Of a stretch of 64,000 bases of DNA, positions 16,410 to 24,146 are shown piece after piece. The notes beneath the pieces are model-generated. The model searched no databases and was not told the DNA's origin. It saw only the letters and a program-made list of their open reading frames with translations. This stretch comes from Azospirillum baldaniorum (GTDB lineage Bacteria; Pseudomonadota; Alphaproteobacteria; Azospirillales; Azospirillaceae): contig NZ_CP022254.1 of NCBI RefSeq assembly GCF_003119195.2, forward strand, positions 1,326,001-1,390,000, written 5' to 3'. Made by a program: the position numbers and the translations under genes. How positions within the stretch are numbered: position 1 is the stretch's first letter; each line of letters opens with the position of its first letter.

Positions 16410-17096
16410 GTGCTTCTGCAAATCCCCGACGTTCTGACCGCCGACGAGGTCGCCCATTGCCGCGCCGTGCTGGAGGCGTCGCCCTGGGTCGACGGCCGCG
16501 TCACCGCGGGCTCCCAGGCGGTGCTGGCCAAGAACAACCTGCAGATCCCGGAGGAGAGCAACACCGCCCGCGAGCTGGGCGTGGTCATCCTGAAGGCGCT
16601 GGGCCGCAACCCGGCCTTCAATTCCGCGGCCCTGCCGCTGCGCGTCCTGCCGCCCATGTTCAACCGCTACGACCTGGACATGACCTACGGCAACCATGTG
16701 GACAACGCCATCCGGGCCATTCCGGGCACCGGCGGCATGCGCATGCGGGCCGACGTCTCCACCACGATCTTCCTCAGCGATCCCGGCGAGTATGACGGCG
16801 GCGATCTCGTCGTCGAGGACACCTACGGCACCAAGGGCGTGAAGCTGCCGGCGGGGCACGCGGTGGTCTATCCGTCCAGCAGCCTGCACCGGGTGACCCC
16901 GGTGACGCGCGGCTCGCGCTGGGCCTCCTTCTTCTTCACGCAGTCGCTGGTCAAGGACGACGGGCTGCGGGCGATGCTCTACGACCTCGACGTGGCGATC
17001 ATCGACCTGCGCCGGGAGTTGGGCGACCAGCACCCGTCCGTGCTGGCCCTGGTGAACCACTATCACAACCTGCTGCGGCGCTGGGCGGAGGTGTGA
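16410..17096 (+). CDS. piuC: Fe(II)/2-oxoglutarate-dependent PKHD-type dioxygenase (PiuC/YbiX family)
   Basis: The 228-residue protein has the facial triad of the family: HVD within MTYGNHVDNAI, and the distal histidine within YPSSSLHRVTPVTRGSRW, whose arginine binds 2-oxoglutarate. The GGDLVVEDTYG strand is typical for PiuC/YbiX. These enzymes are encoded next to siderophore receptors and are Fur-controlled; their substrate is not settled, with siderophore processing proposed. Start is GTG. The last four bases overlap the Sel1 gene, so they form a unit. Confidence 0.92.
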   Translation: MLLQIPDVLTADEVAHCRAVLEASPWVDGRVTAGSQAVLAKNNLQIPEESNTARELGVVILKALGRNPAFNSAALPLRVLPPMFNRYDLDMTYGNHVDNAIRAIPGTGGMRMRADVSTTIFLSDPGEYDGGDLVVEDTYGTKGVKLPAGHAVVYPSSSLHRVTPVTRGSRWASFFFTQSLVKDDGLRAMLYDLDVAIIDLRRELGDQHPSVLALVNHYHNLLRRWAEV

Positions 17097-17767
17097 TGGA
17101 CGGGAGAGTGACCGCCGCCGTCACGGCGGCGGGGCCGGGCATCATCGACGTGCAACTCGCCCTGGGGCAGCAATGCCTCGACCGGGGCGGGGCCGAGCGG
17201 GCGCAGGCGGTGGAGTGGTTCCGCATCGCCGCGCGCAGCGGCGACCCCCGCGCCGTCAACATGCTGGGGCGCTGCCACGAGCACGGTTGGGGCGTGCCCG
17301 CGGACCCCGTCCTGGCCGCCGCTTACTACCGCCGGGCCGCCGAGTTGGGCGACGCCTGGGCGCTGTTCAATCTGGCCGACCTGCATTGCCGCGGCCTGGG
17401 CGTTCCGGCGGACGACGCCGAAGCCTACCGCCTCTACGCCGCCGCGGCGCGCGGGGGGAACGTGAAGGCGCTGAACATGCTGGGCCTGTTCCACGAGGCC
17501 GGGCGCGCGGTGGCCGAGGACGGTGCGGGCGCCCGCCAACTCTTCCAGGCCGCCGCCGAGGGCGGGGACTGCTGGGGCCGCTTCAACCACGCCCGGCTGC
17601 TGCTCCAGGACGGGCGGACGGAGGAGGCGCTGGCGTGGTTCGCGCGGGCGTTGGAAACCGGTTTCCCCGACTTTTACTTCGGCATGGCCGCCGCCCTGGC
17701 CGGCCAGCCCGACCCGCGCCTGCGTGCGTTGGCGCGACGGGCGGGGGATTTGGCGGAGGGCCGGTGA
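17096..17767 (+). CDS. Sel1-repeat protein
   Basis: The 223-residue protein is built of Sel1-like TPR units of about 36 residues: ARSGDPRAVNMLGRCHEHGWGV, AAELGDAWALFNLADLHCRGLGV, AARGGNVKALNMLGLFHEAG and so on. Sel1 proteins act as protein-binding scaffolds. Their place directly after piuC is also seen in Pseudomonas aeruginosa (piuA, piuC and a Sel1 gene cluster together), so a role in the same iron pathway is likely. The final codons and the stop come from the edge of an intergenic repeat (GGCCGGTGAGGGG), so the C-terminus has been set by that element. Confidence 0.85.
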   Translation: MDGRVTAAVTAAGPGIIDVQLALGQQCLDRGGAERAQAVEWFRIAARSGDPRAVNMLGRCHEHGWGVPADPVLAAAYYRRAAELGDAWALFNLADLHCRGLGVPADDAEAYRLYAAAARGGNVKALNMLGLFHEAGRAVAEDGAGARQLFQAAAEGGDCWGRFNHARLLLQDGRTEEALAWFARALETGFPDFYFGMAAALAGQPDPRLRALARRAGDLAEGR

Positions 17768-17849
17768 GGGGGATGCGCATGGTGGGACGTCCAGCAAAAG
17801 CGCAACCCCCTCACCCTAACCCTCTCCCCGGAGGGGAGAGGGGACAATC
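17757..17849. repeat. Palindromic intergenic repeat, copy B
   Basis: It shares GGGCCGGTGAGGGGG, then AAGCGCAACCCCCTCACCC and the CTCTCCCC/GGGGAGAGGGGACAA end with copy A at 16241-16365. The first few bases overlap the end of the Sel1 gene and supply its stop codon. Confidence 0.8.
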
Positions 17850-17865
17850 CATGAGGACACCCGCG

Positions 17866-18954
17866 ATGAGCGTTCCCGCCGACACCGTCTCGCTCTACGA
17901 CTACGAGCGCCACTTCACCGCCCGCGTCGATGCGGCGACCCGCGCCTACATCGCCGGGACCGGGGCGGACGGCATCACCCGGCAGGCCAACCGCGACGCC
18001 TACGACCGGATGCGCCTGATGCCGCGGGCGTTGCGCGACCTGTCGGGGGCCAGCGCGGCGACGAGCCTGTTCGGGCAGGCGATGCCCTATCCCATCCTGA
18101 TCGCGCCGATGGCCTTCCACCGGCTGGTCCATCGCGACGGGGAGCGGGCCACCGCGCAGGCGGCGGGGCTGACCGGCACCTGGATGACCGTCAGCACCCA
18201 GTCCAGCGTGACGCTGGAGGAGGTCGCGGCGGCGGCCGGAGGGCCGCTGTGGTTCCAGATCTACACCCAGCCGCGGCCGGAGGATACGTTGGCCCTGGTG
18301 CGGCGGGCGGAGGCCGCGGGCTACCGCGCTCTGGTGCTGACGGTGGACGCGCCGGTCAGCGGCCTGCGCAACATCGAACAGCGCGCCGGCTTCCGCCTGC
18401 CGGACGGCATCGCCCCGGTCAATCTGGCCGGGCTGGCGCCGGACAGCTTCACTCCGACGCGGCCCGGCAGCCCGGTCTTCCAGGGCATGCTGCACGCCGC
18501 GGCCAGCTGGGACACGGTGCGCTGGCTGTGCGCCGAGACGCGGCTGCCGGTGCTGTTGAAGGGGATCATGAACCCCGACGACGTCGACCTCGCCGTCGAG
18601 GCCGGGGCGGCGGGGATCATCGTGTCGAACCATGGCGGGCGGACGCTCGACACGCTGCCTGCGGTGGCGGAGGTGCTGCCGCTGGTCGCCACCCGCGCGG
18701 CGGGCCGCCTGCCCATCCTGGCGGACGGCGGCATCCGGCGCGGCACCGACATCCTGAAGGCGCTGGCGCTGGGCGCCGACGCGGTGCTGGTGGGCCAGCC
18801 GGTGCTGCACGCCCTGGCGGTCGGCGGCATGGCGGGGGTGGCCCACATGCTGACCATCCTGCAGACCGAGCTGGAGGTCGCCATGGCGCTGAGCGGGCGG
18901 GCGCGGCTGGCCGACATCGACCGGTCGGTGATCTTCGACCCGCCGCGTTGGTGA
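17866..18954 (+). CDS. FMN-dependent alpha-hydroxy-acid oxidase/dehydrogenase
   Basis: The 362-residue protein belongs to the L-lactate dehydrogenase/glycolate oxidase family. Motifs in order: PYPILIAPMAFHRLVHRDGE (FMN site), WFQIYTQP, ALVLTVDAPVSGLRNIEQRAGF, LLKGIMNPDDVDLAVEAGA (FMN lysine), IIVSNHGGRTLDTLPA with the catalytic histidine, and the ILADGGIRRGTDILKALALGADAV phosphate loop. It oxidises a 2-hydroxy acid; the exact substrate cannot be read. An in-frame ATG at 17851 is an alternative start, but 17866 has GAGGAC nearby and 17851 abuts the repeat. It is unclear whether it belongs to the iron cluster. Confidence 0.87.
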   Translation: MSVPADTVSLYDYERHFTARVDAATRAYIAGTGADGITRQANRDAYDRMRLMPRALRDLSGASAATSLFGQAMPYPILIAPMAFHRLVHRDGERATAQAAGLTGTWMTVSTQSSVTLEEVAAAAGGPLWFQIYTQPRPEDTLALVRRAEAAGYRALVLTVDAPVSGLRNIEQRAGFRLPDGIAPVNLAGLAPDSFTPTRPGSPVFQGMLHAAASWDTVRWLCAETRLPVLLKGIMNPDDVDLAVEAGAAGIIVSNHGGRTLDTLPAVAEVLPLVATRAAGRLPILADGGIRRGTDILKALALGADAVLVGQPVLHALAVGGMAGVAHMLTILQTELEVAMALSGRARLADIDRSVIFDPPRW

Positions 18955-18962
18955 CTGGATTT

Positions 18963-19103
18963 CCCTCTCCCGCCCCGGGAGAGGGAAGGGGCCCGCGCGA
19001 AGCGCGGGAAGGGTGAGGGTTCCGGCAACGGGTTAGTGCTTCGATCCTCGTGCGACCCTCACCCGCCCGCTTTGCGGGCACCCTCTCCCGGGGCGGGAGA
19101 GGG
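18963..19103. repeat. Inverted pair of a 23-bp repeat between convergent genes
   Basis: The 23-bp unit at 18963-18985 (CCCTCTCCCGCCCCGGGA...) is the exact reverse complement of the unit at 19081-19103, and each is itself nearly palindromic. Smaller hairpins CCCGCGCG/CGCGCGGG-like and CCCGC/GCGGG lie between. The block fills the gap between two converging genes and could act as a two-way terminator. A third exact copy is at 22904-22926. Confidence 0.8.
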
Positions 19104-19115
19104 GAGTGGATGCTC

Positions 19116-19874
19116 TTACTGATAGTACAGCGCGATGCGCTGGCCGGCGTTCTCCATCACCTGGGCCTCGACGCCGTAGACGTCGCGGATGACGTCGGGC
19201 GTGATGATGGCCTCCGGCGGTCCCTGGTGCACGACACGGCCATCGCGCATCGCGACGATGCGGTCGGAGTAGCAGGAGGCGAAGTTGATGTCGTGCAGCA
19301 CCAGCACGACGGTCTTGCCGAACTCGTCGGCGGTGCGGCGGAACAGCTTCATCATCGCCACCGCGTGCTTGACGTCGAGGTTGTTCAGCGGCTCGTCGAG
19401 CAGGATGTATTCGGTGTCCTGGCACAGCACCATGGCGATGAAGGCGCGCTGGCGTTGACCGCCCGACAGCTCGTCCAGGAAGCGGCCGGCCAGCGGCTCC
19501 AGGTCCAGATAGCGCAGCGCCTTGGCGATGTGCTTGCGGTCCTCGTCGGTCAGGCGGCCCTTGCTGTGCGGGTATCGGCCGAAGGCGACGAGGTCTTCCA
19601 CCGTCAGGCGGGACATGATCTGGTTGTCCTGGCGCAGGATGGACAGGCGGCGGGCCAGCACCTCGCCCGGCGTGGTGGTCACGTCCAGCCCGTCGATTTC
19701 CACCGTGCCCGAGGACATCGGCAGCAGGCGGCTGATGATCGACAGCAGGGTCGACTTGCCCGCCCCGTTCGCCCCGATCAGCGAGATCACCCCGCCCGCG
19801 GGAAGAGACAGGGACACCCCGTCGAGGACGACGGTGCCGTTGTAGCGCTTCGTGATGTTCTTGACGTCGATCAT
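19116..19874 (-). CDS. Siderophore ABC transporter ATP-binding protein
   Basis: The 252-residue ATPase carries Walker A GANGAGKST, signature LSGGQRQRAF, Walker B YILLDEPLNNLD and the H-loop VLVLHDINFA. Sequence style is that of the CeuD/ViuC/YclP group serving catecholate siderophore importers. It powers the two permeases encoded just upstream; its ATG overlaps the end of the preceding permease gene by four bases. It is the last gene of a four-gene minus-strand operon. Confidence 0.92.
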   Translation of the reverse strand: MIDVKNITKRYNGTVVLDGVSLSLPAGGVISLIGANGAGKSTLLSIISRLLPMSSGTVEIDGLDVTTTPGEVLARRLSILRQDNQIMSRLTVEDLVAFGRYPHSKGRLTDEDRKHIAKALRYLDLEPLAGRFLDELSGGQRQRAFIAMVLCQDTEYILLDEPLNNLDVKHAVAMMKLFRRTADEFGKTVVLVLHDINFASCYSDRIVAMRDGRVVHQGPPEAIITPDVIRDVYGVEAQVMENAGQRIALYYQ

Positions 19875-20854
19875 CGGGCCGAACCCCGCACCAGGATGAA
19901 CAGGAAGGCGAGACCGCCCACGAACTCGATGACGATGCTGAGCGCGGCGTTGTAGCCGAACACCCGCTCCAGCACGAGTTGGCCGGCGACCAGCGTCAGC
20001 ACGGCGAGGAGCACCGCGGCGGGCAGGATCAGCGCGTGCCGGTGCGAGCGGACCACCAGATAGGCGAGGTTGGCGACCAGCAGCCCGAAGAAGGTGATCG
20101 GCCCGACCAGAGCCGTGGACACCGACACCAGGATGGACACCATCACCAGCACCGCCATCACCGCGCGCCGGTGCTCCACGCCGAGGTTGATCGCGGCGTC
20201 GCGCCCCAGCGCCAGCACGTCGAAGGTGCGCCGCCACCGCCAGCCGACCAGCGACACCGCCAGCACGACCAGCGCCGACACCGTCAGCAGTTCGACGTCC
20301 ACCCGGTTGAAGTTGGCGAACAGCCGGTCCTGCACCGTCAGGAACTCGTTGGGGTCGATGATGCGCTGAAGGAAGCTGGTCAGGCTGCGGAACAGCACGC
20401 CGAACACGATGCCGACGAGGAGCAGCAGATGCAGGCTGCGCCGGTTGTCGCCCCGCCCCGCGCCGTTGAACAGCCACCAGTAGAGCAAGCCGGAGAAGAC
20501 GACCATCGACGCCACCTCGATGCCGAAGCGCAGCCGCGGGTCGAGCGACGCCACCAGCCCGCTGCCGAACTGAAAGACCAGCAGCGTCTGGATCATCCGG
20601 TAGAGATGGTCGAAGCCCATCACCGAGGGGGTGAGGATGCGGTTGTTGGTGATCGTCTGGAACAGGACGGTCGACACGGCGACGGCGTAGCCGACCAGCA
20701 CCATGGCGGCGATCTTGGTGCCGCGGAAGGCCAGGATGAAGTCCCACTTGCCCCGCGCGCCCAGCGTCATGAACAGCGCGATCGACAGCAGGGTCAGCGC
20801 CGACAGGCCGCCCAGGACGACCATCGGCGAGAGGATGCGGCGGTCAGCCGGCAT
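19871..20854 (-). CDS. Siderophore ABC transporter permease (second)
   Basis: The 327-residue FecCD-family permease has nine to ten predicted membrane helices. The NNRILTPSVMGFDHLY loop and the ALGRDAAINLGVEHRRA coupling helix match CeuC/VctG/YclO-type subunits. It pairs with the other permease in the inner membrane. It overlaps that gene by 11 bases and the ATPase by four, so expression is coupled. Confidence 0.9.
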   Translation of the reverse strand: MPADRRILSPMVVLGGLSALTLLSIALFMTLGARGKWDFILAFRGTKIAAMVLVGYAVAVSTVLFQTITNNRILTPSVMGFDHLYRMIQTLLVFQFGSGLVASLDPRLRFGIEVASMVVFSGLLYWWLFNGAGRGDNRRSLHLLLLVGIVFGVLFRSLTSFLQRIIDPNEFLTVQDRLFANFNRVDVELLTVSALVVLAVSLVGWRWRRTFDVLALGRDAAINLGVEHRRAVMAVLVMVSILVSVSTALVGPITFFGLLVANLAYLVVRSHRHALILPAAVLLAVLTLVAGQLVLERVFGYNAALSIVIEFVGGLAFLFILVRGSAR

Positions 20855-21830
20855 GGCCGTTCCTCCGCAGCAGGAGATAGAGGAACAGGGCGCTGCCGAT
20901 CACCCCCATCATCGTCCCGATCGGGATCTCGTAGGGATGGATCACCAGCCGCCCGGCGATGTCGCAGGCCAGCACCAGCCCGGCCCCCATCAGCGCGACC
21001 CAGGGCAGGGACCCGCGCATGTTGTCGCCGCGGACGAGGCTGACGACGTTGGGAACGATCAGCCCCAGGAAGGGGATCATGCCGCAGGTGGCGATCACCG
21101 CCGCGGTGGTCATCGACACGATGACCAGCCCCAGCGCCATCACCTTGCGGTGGTCGATGCCCAGGTTGGTGGCGACGTCCCGCCCCATCCCGGCGACGGT
21201 GAAGCGGTCCGCCGCCAGATAGGCGACGCCGGTCAGGGCGGCGCTCAGCCACAGCAGCTCGTAGCGGCCGAGCAGGATGGCGGAGAAGTCCCCGGTCTCC
21301 CAGCCGCGCACCGACTGGATCAGGTCCTGGCGGTAGGCGACGAACTCAGTCATCGCCGTGATGACCCCGCCCAGCATGATGCCGACAAGCGGCACCACCA
21401 GCGGCGAGCGCAGCGGCACCTGCCGCAGGATCGCCAGGAACAGCCCCGTCCCGGCCAGCGCGCACAGGCTGGCGACGGCCATGCGCCCGAACACCGGCAT
21501 CTCCGGCGCCAGCAGCGAGACCATCATCATGCCGAAGATGGCCGATTCCGCGGTGCCGGCGGTGGAGGGCTCCACGAAGCGGTTGCGCACCAGCATCTGG
21601 AGGAGCAGGCCCGACACCGCCATGGCGGCGCCGGCCAGGATCAGGGCCAGCGTCCGGGGCAGCCGGCTGACCAGCAGCACCTGGGTGGCCTGATCCGGGG
21701 CGCCACCCGGAGTGCCACCGAACAGCGTCGCGAGGCTCACGTCGCTGACGCCGACGAACAGGCTCCAGACGGCCAGCAGGCCGATGCCCACGGTCGCCAG
21801 CGGGAGCGTGGCGATTGGCAGGGTCTTCAC
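20844..21830 (-). CDS. Siderophore ABC transporter permease (first)
   Basis: The 328-residue FecCD-family permease shows VSRLPRTLALILAGAAMAVSG and NRFVEPSTAGTAESA, which mark the CeuB/VctP/YclN subgroup, and the GMGRDVATNLGIDHRKV coupling helix. It forms the heterodimeric channel with the following gene. The gene begins three bases after the binding-protein stop. Confidence 0.9.
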   Translation of the reverse strand: MKTLPIATLPLATVGIGLLAVWSLFVGVSDVSLATLFGGTPGGAPDQATQVLLVSRLPRTLALILAGAAMAVSGLLLQMLVRNRFVEPSTAGTAESAIFGMMMVSLLAPEMPVFGRMAVASLCALAGTGLFLAILRQVPLRSPLVVPLVGIMLGGVITAMTEFVAYRQDLIQSVRGWETGDFSAILLGRYELLWLSAALTGVAYLAADRFTVAGMGRDVATNLGIDHRKVMALGLVIVSMTTAAVIATCGMIPFLGLIVPNVVSLVRGDNMRGSLPWVALMGAGLVLACDIAGRLVIHPYEIPIGTMMGVIGSALFLYLLLRRNGHAG

Positions 21831-21833
21831 GGG

Positions 21834-22763
21834 TCAGGACTTCTTGGACAGCGCCGCCAGAAGATCGTCCACATCCTGCTGGAGCGCCGACAGCCCGCCG
21901 CCGACGATGTACCAGTTGCCGCCGTTCAGATAGACGACCTGATTCTTCTGCCAGGCGGTGGTGCGGCGGACGATGTCGTTGTCGAGGAACTGCCGAGCCG
22001 GCTTGCCGTCCTGCCCGATGGCGGCGTCGCGGTCGATCACGAACAGCCAGTCCGGGTTGGTCTCCAGGATGAATTCGAAGGAGATGGCCTGCCCGTGGTT
22101 GGCGACCTTCAGGTCGGGGGCGGCCGGCTGGATGCCGAACTCCGAGTGCAGGATGCCGAAGCGCGATCCCGGCCCGTAGGCGCTCATCTTGCCGCCGGTG
22201 GTCAGGACCAGCAGGCCCTTGCCGGCGTTGCCCGCCACCGCCTTCAGCTCGGCGATGGAGGCGCGCAGCCGGTCCAGCTTCTGCTTGACCTCGGCGGTCT
22301 TGCCGAAGATGCGGCCCAGCGTCTCGGCGTTTGCAATCGAGCTGTTCAGGAAGTCTTTCTGGTCGGTCGTCATGTCGAGCGTCGGCGCGATGCGCGACAG
22401 CTCGGCGTATTTCGGGGCGGAGCGGCCGCCGGCGATGATCAGGCCGGGCTCGGCGGCGTTCACCGCCTCGTAGTCGGGCTCGAACATGGTGCCGATCTTC
22501 GCATAGGACGGCCCGTCATACTTGGCGAGGTGCGGCGGCTTCAGCCCCGTGGGCACCCCGGCGATCGCGACGCCCAGCGCGTCGAGCGTGTCCAGCGCGG
22601 TCATGTCGAAGACCAGGACGGGGTCGAGCTTGGCGGGAAGCCGGGTCTCGCCCTGCGCGTGCCGCACCGTCATGTCCTGGGCGTAACCCGGGATGGGCGC
22701 CAGGGCGGCGAGGCCGACCACGGCGGCGGTCATGGCGAGGGCGTGGCGTCGGGTCAGCTTCAT
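21834..22763 (-). CDS. Siderophore ABC transporter periplasmic binding protein
   Basis: The 309-residue class-III binding protein starts with a twin-arginine-like signal (MKLTRRHALAMTAAVVGLAAL). Core motifs: VLVFDMTALDTLDALG, then EPDYEAVNAAEPGLIIAGGRSA and the ISFEFILETNPDWLFVIDRDA strand typical of FatB/CeuE/YclQ proteins, which capture catecholate or petrobactin-like ferric siderophores. The long open frame upstream of this ATG is discarded because it reads through the Fur-like box and a repeat. It heads the operon with two permeases and an ATPase. Confidence 0.92.
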   Translation of the reverse strand: MKLTRRHALAMTAAVVGLAALAPIPGYAQDMTVRHAQGETRLPAKLDPVLVFDMTALDTLDALGVAIAGVPTGLKPPHLAKYDGPSYAKIGTMFEPDYEAVNAAEPGLIIAGGRSAPKYAELSRIAPTLDMTTDQKDFLNSSIANAETLGRIFGKTAEVKQKLDRLRASIAELKAVAGNAGKGLLVLTTGGKMSAYGPGSRFGILHSEFGIQPAAPDLKVANHGQAISFEFILETNPDWLFVIDRDAAIGQDGKPARQFLDNDIVRRTTAWQKNQVVYLNGGNWYIVGGGLSALQQDVDDLLAALSKKS

Positions 22764-22846
22764 CCTTGACTCTCCTTCAACTTTGCCGGGACGGCCTATG
22801 CCGGAAGGGCGGGCGCACTGTGGTCCGGATTCCTGCGGAACGTCAA

Positions 22847-22867
22847 TGCGAATTCCTCGCATTCGCA
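22847..22867. promoter_or_regulatory. Fur-like box before the siderophore ABC operon
   Basis: Perfect 7-bp arms TGCGAAT and ATTCGCA are separated by TCCTCGC, a 21-bp layout like alphaproteobacterial Fur boxes (TGCGAAT...ATTCGCA). It is 84 bases upstream of the binding-protein start, and about 140 bases upstream of the divergent PadR gene. Confidence 0.6.
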
Positions 22868-22903
22868 GTATGTTGGCTGGGCGTGGCTGAGGACGGCTGC
22901 GTC

Positions 22904-22926
22904 CCCTCTCCCGGGGCGGGAGAGGG
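22904..22926. repeat. Third copy of the 23-bp palindromic repeat
   Basis: The sequence is identical to 19081-19103 over all 23 bases. It lies in the divergent gap between the siderophore ABC operon and the PadR gene. Confidence 0.8.
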
Positions 22927-22957
22927 AATAAGCGTCTCGGGGACTTGTGTTTCGACA

Positions 22958-22977
22958 TGTCACGATATATCTTTGAC
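22958..22977. promoter_or_regulatory. Candidate PadR/YqjI operator
   Basis: TGTCA, then the 8-bp palindrome GATATATC (22964-22971), then TGAC makes a compact dyad 28 bases before the PadR start. PadR regulators usually repress their own genes from such AT-rich dyads; the link here is inferred from position. Confidence 0.5.
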
Positions 22978-23004
22978 CTATCAAAACGCAGTGGAGCCTC
23001 TGTC

Positions 23005-23634
23005 ATGAGGTTTTTCCCGAATCCCTTCTGCGGCCGGATGCGCCGCCATCATCCCGGCCCGCACGGCGATGGCCCCCATGGCGGCGGTCCCCGTCACGGC
23101 GGCGGCCGTCACGCCGCGGAAGGAGGCTGGGGTCATGAGCGTCACGAGCGGCGCGGTGGGCGCGGCGGCCGGCGCGGCGTCTTCGAGGCGTCGGAACTGC
23201 GGCTGGTCCTGCTGCGGCTGATCGCTGACGAGCCGCGGCACGGCTACGACCTGATCCGCGCCGTCGAGGAGCTGACCGGTGGCGGCTATGTGCCCAGCCC
23301 CGGCGTGATCTACCCGACCCTGTCGCTGCTGGAGGAGATGGGTCACATCGCCAAGGCCGACGCCGAAGGCGCGCGCAAGCCCTTCGCCGTGACCCCGGAG
23401 GGCACCGCCCAGCTCGCCCAGGACGCGGCCACCGTCGACGCCCTGTTCGCCCGCCTCGCCGCCCTGGCGACCCGGCGGGCCCACACCGACGGCGCCCCGA
23501 TCCGCCGCGCCATGGAGAATCTGAAGGCCGTGCTGATGCACCGGCTGGGGCGCGAGGGCGTCGACGCGGACACGGTGCACGCCGCCGTTTCCATCCTCGA
23601 CGAGGCGGCCCAGCGCATCGAACGTCTTCCCTGA
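23005..23634 (+). CDS. PadR-family regulator with histidine-rich N-terminus (YqjI-like)
   Basis: The 209-residue protein opens with about 55 residues rich in His and Gly (HHPGPHGDGPHGGG, then HERHERRGGRGG). The PadR winged helix follows (ELRLVLLRLIADEPRHGYDLIRAVEEL, then SPGVIYPTLSLLEEMG), and then a C-terminal dimer helix. This is the layout of E. coli YqjI, a nickel/iron-responsive repressor of a ferric-siderophore reductase. The ATG after GGAGCC was chosen; the frame is open 20 codons further back across the operator. Metal control fits the siderophore importer encoded on the other side. Confidence 0.87.
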   Translation: MRFFPNPFCGRMRRHHPGPHGDGPHGGGPRHGGGRHAAEGGWGHERHERRGGRGGRRGVFEASELRLVLLRLIADEPRHGYDLIRAVEELTGGGYVPSPGVIYPTLSLLEEMGHIAKADAEGARKPFAVTPEGTAQLAQDAATVDALFARLAALATRRAHTDGAPIRRAMENLKAVLMHRLGREGVDADTVHAAVSILDEAAQRIERLP

Positions 23635-23675
23635 ATCACCGGCCTGAATCACCGTTGCCAAACAGAAGGATCATC

Positions 23676-24002
23676 ATGAGACACGCCAGCAGCGTCCGCG
23701 TCCCGACCCCGAACGGCAGCCGCTACCTCCAGCAGCTCTGCAAGCACTGGGCGCACAATCTGACGGTGGAGTACACGCCGGAGGCGGGGAGCGTCGTTTT
23801 CCCGCGCAACGCCCGCGGCGCCGATTGGCCGGGCGACGCCATCCTGACGCTCCAGGCCCGGCCGGACGCGCTGGACTGCCGGCTGGACACCAGCTCCGCC
23901 GAGCATCTCGCCGCCCTGAAGGGTGCGCTGGAACGCCATCTCGACCGCTTCGCCTTCCGCGAGGTTCCGCTGTCCTACCCCTGGCAGGACGAGGCGGCCT
24001 GA
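23676..24002 (+). CDS. DUF2218 family protein
   Basis: The 108-residue protein has the DUF2218 pattern: SSVRVPTPNGSRYLQQLCKHWAHN, then GSVVFPRNARGADWPGDAILTLQ and LKGALERHLDRFAFRE. In many bacteria this domain is adjacent or fused to siderophore-interacting FAD reductases. Here it follows the YqjI-like regulator by 41 bases and is probably in its transcript. No reductase gene is seen, so the small protein is either a stand-alone helper or works with a distant reductase. Confidence 0.85.
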   Translation: MRHASSVRVPTPNGSRYLQQLCKHWAHNLTVEYTPEAGSVVFPRNARGADWPGDAILTLQARPDALDCRLDTSSAEHLAALKGALERHLDRFAFREVPLSYPWQDEAA

Positions 24003-24146
24003 CCCGGCCGCTCTCCTTGTCCTTGTTGCGGCAGGGGATTTTGTCACCGGAATGTTCCCCGGCATGCATGGATATGCCTTGAACTCCCCTGCCCGAATAC
24101 GGGAAGAACCATTTTGAAGGAACAGGGATGGCAGGAGGGGGCAACC

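Noticed and set aside
16241..17849. Repeats that might suggest a CRISPR array or insertion sequence
   Set aside because: Only two copies flank genes, there are no regular spacers, no cas genes, no transposase and no target duplications.
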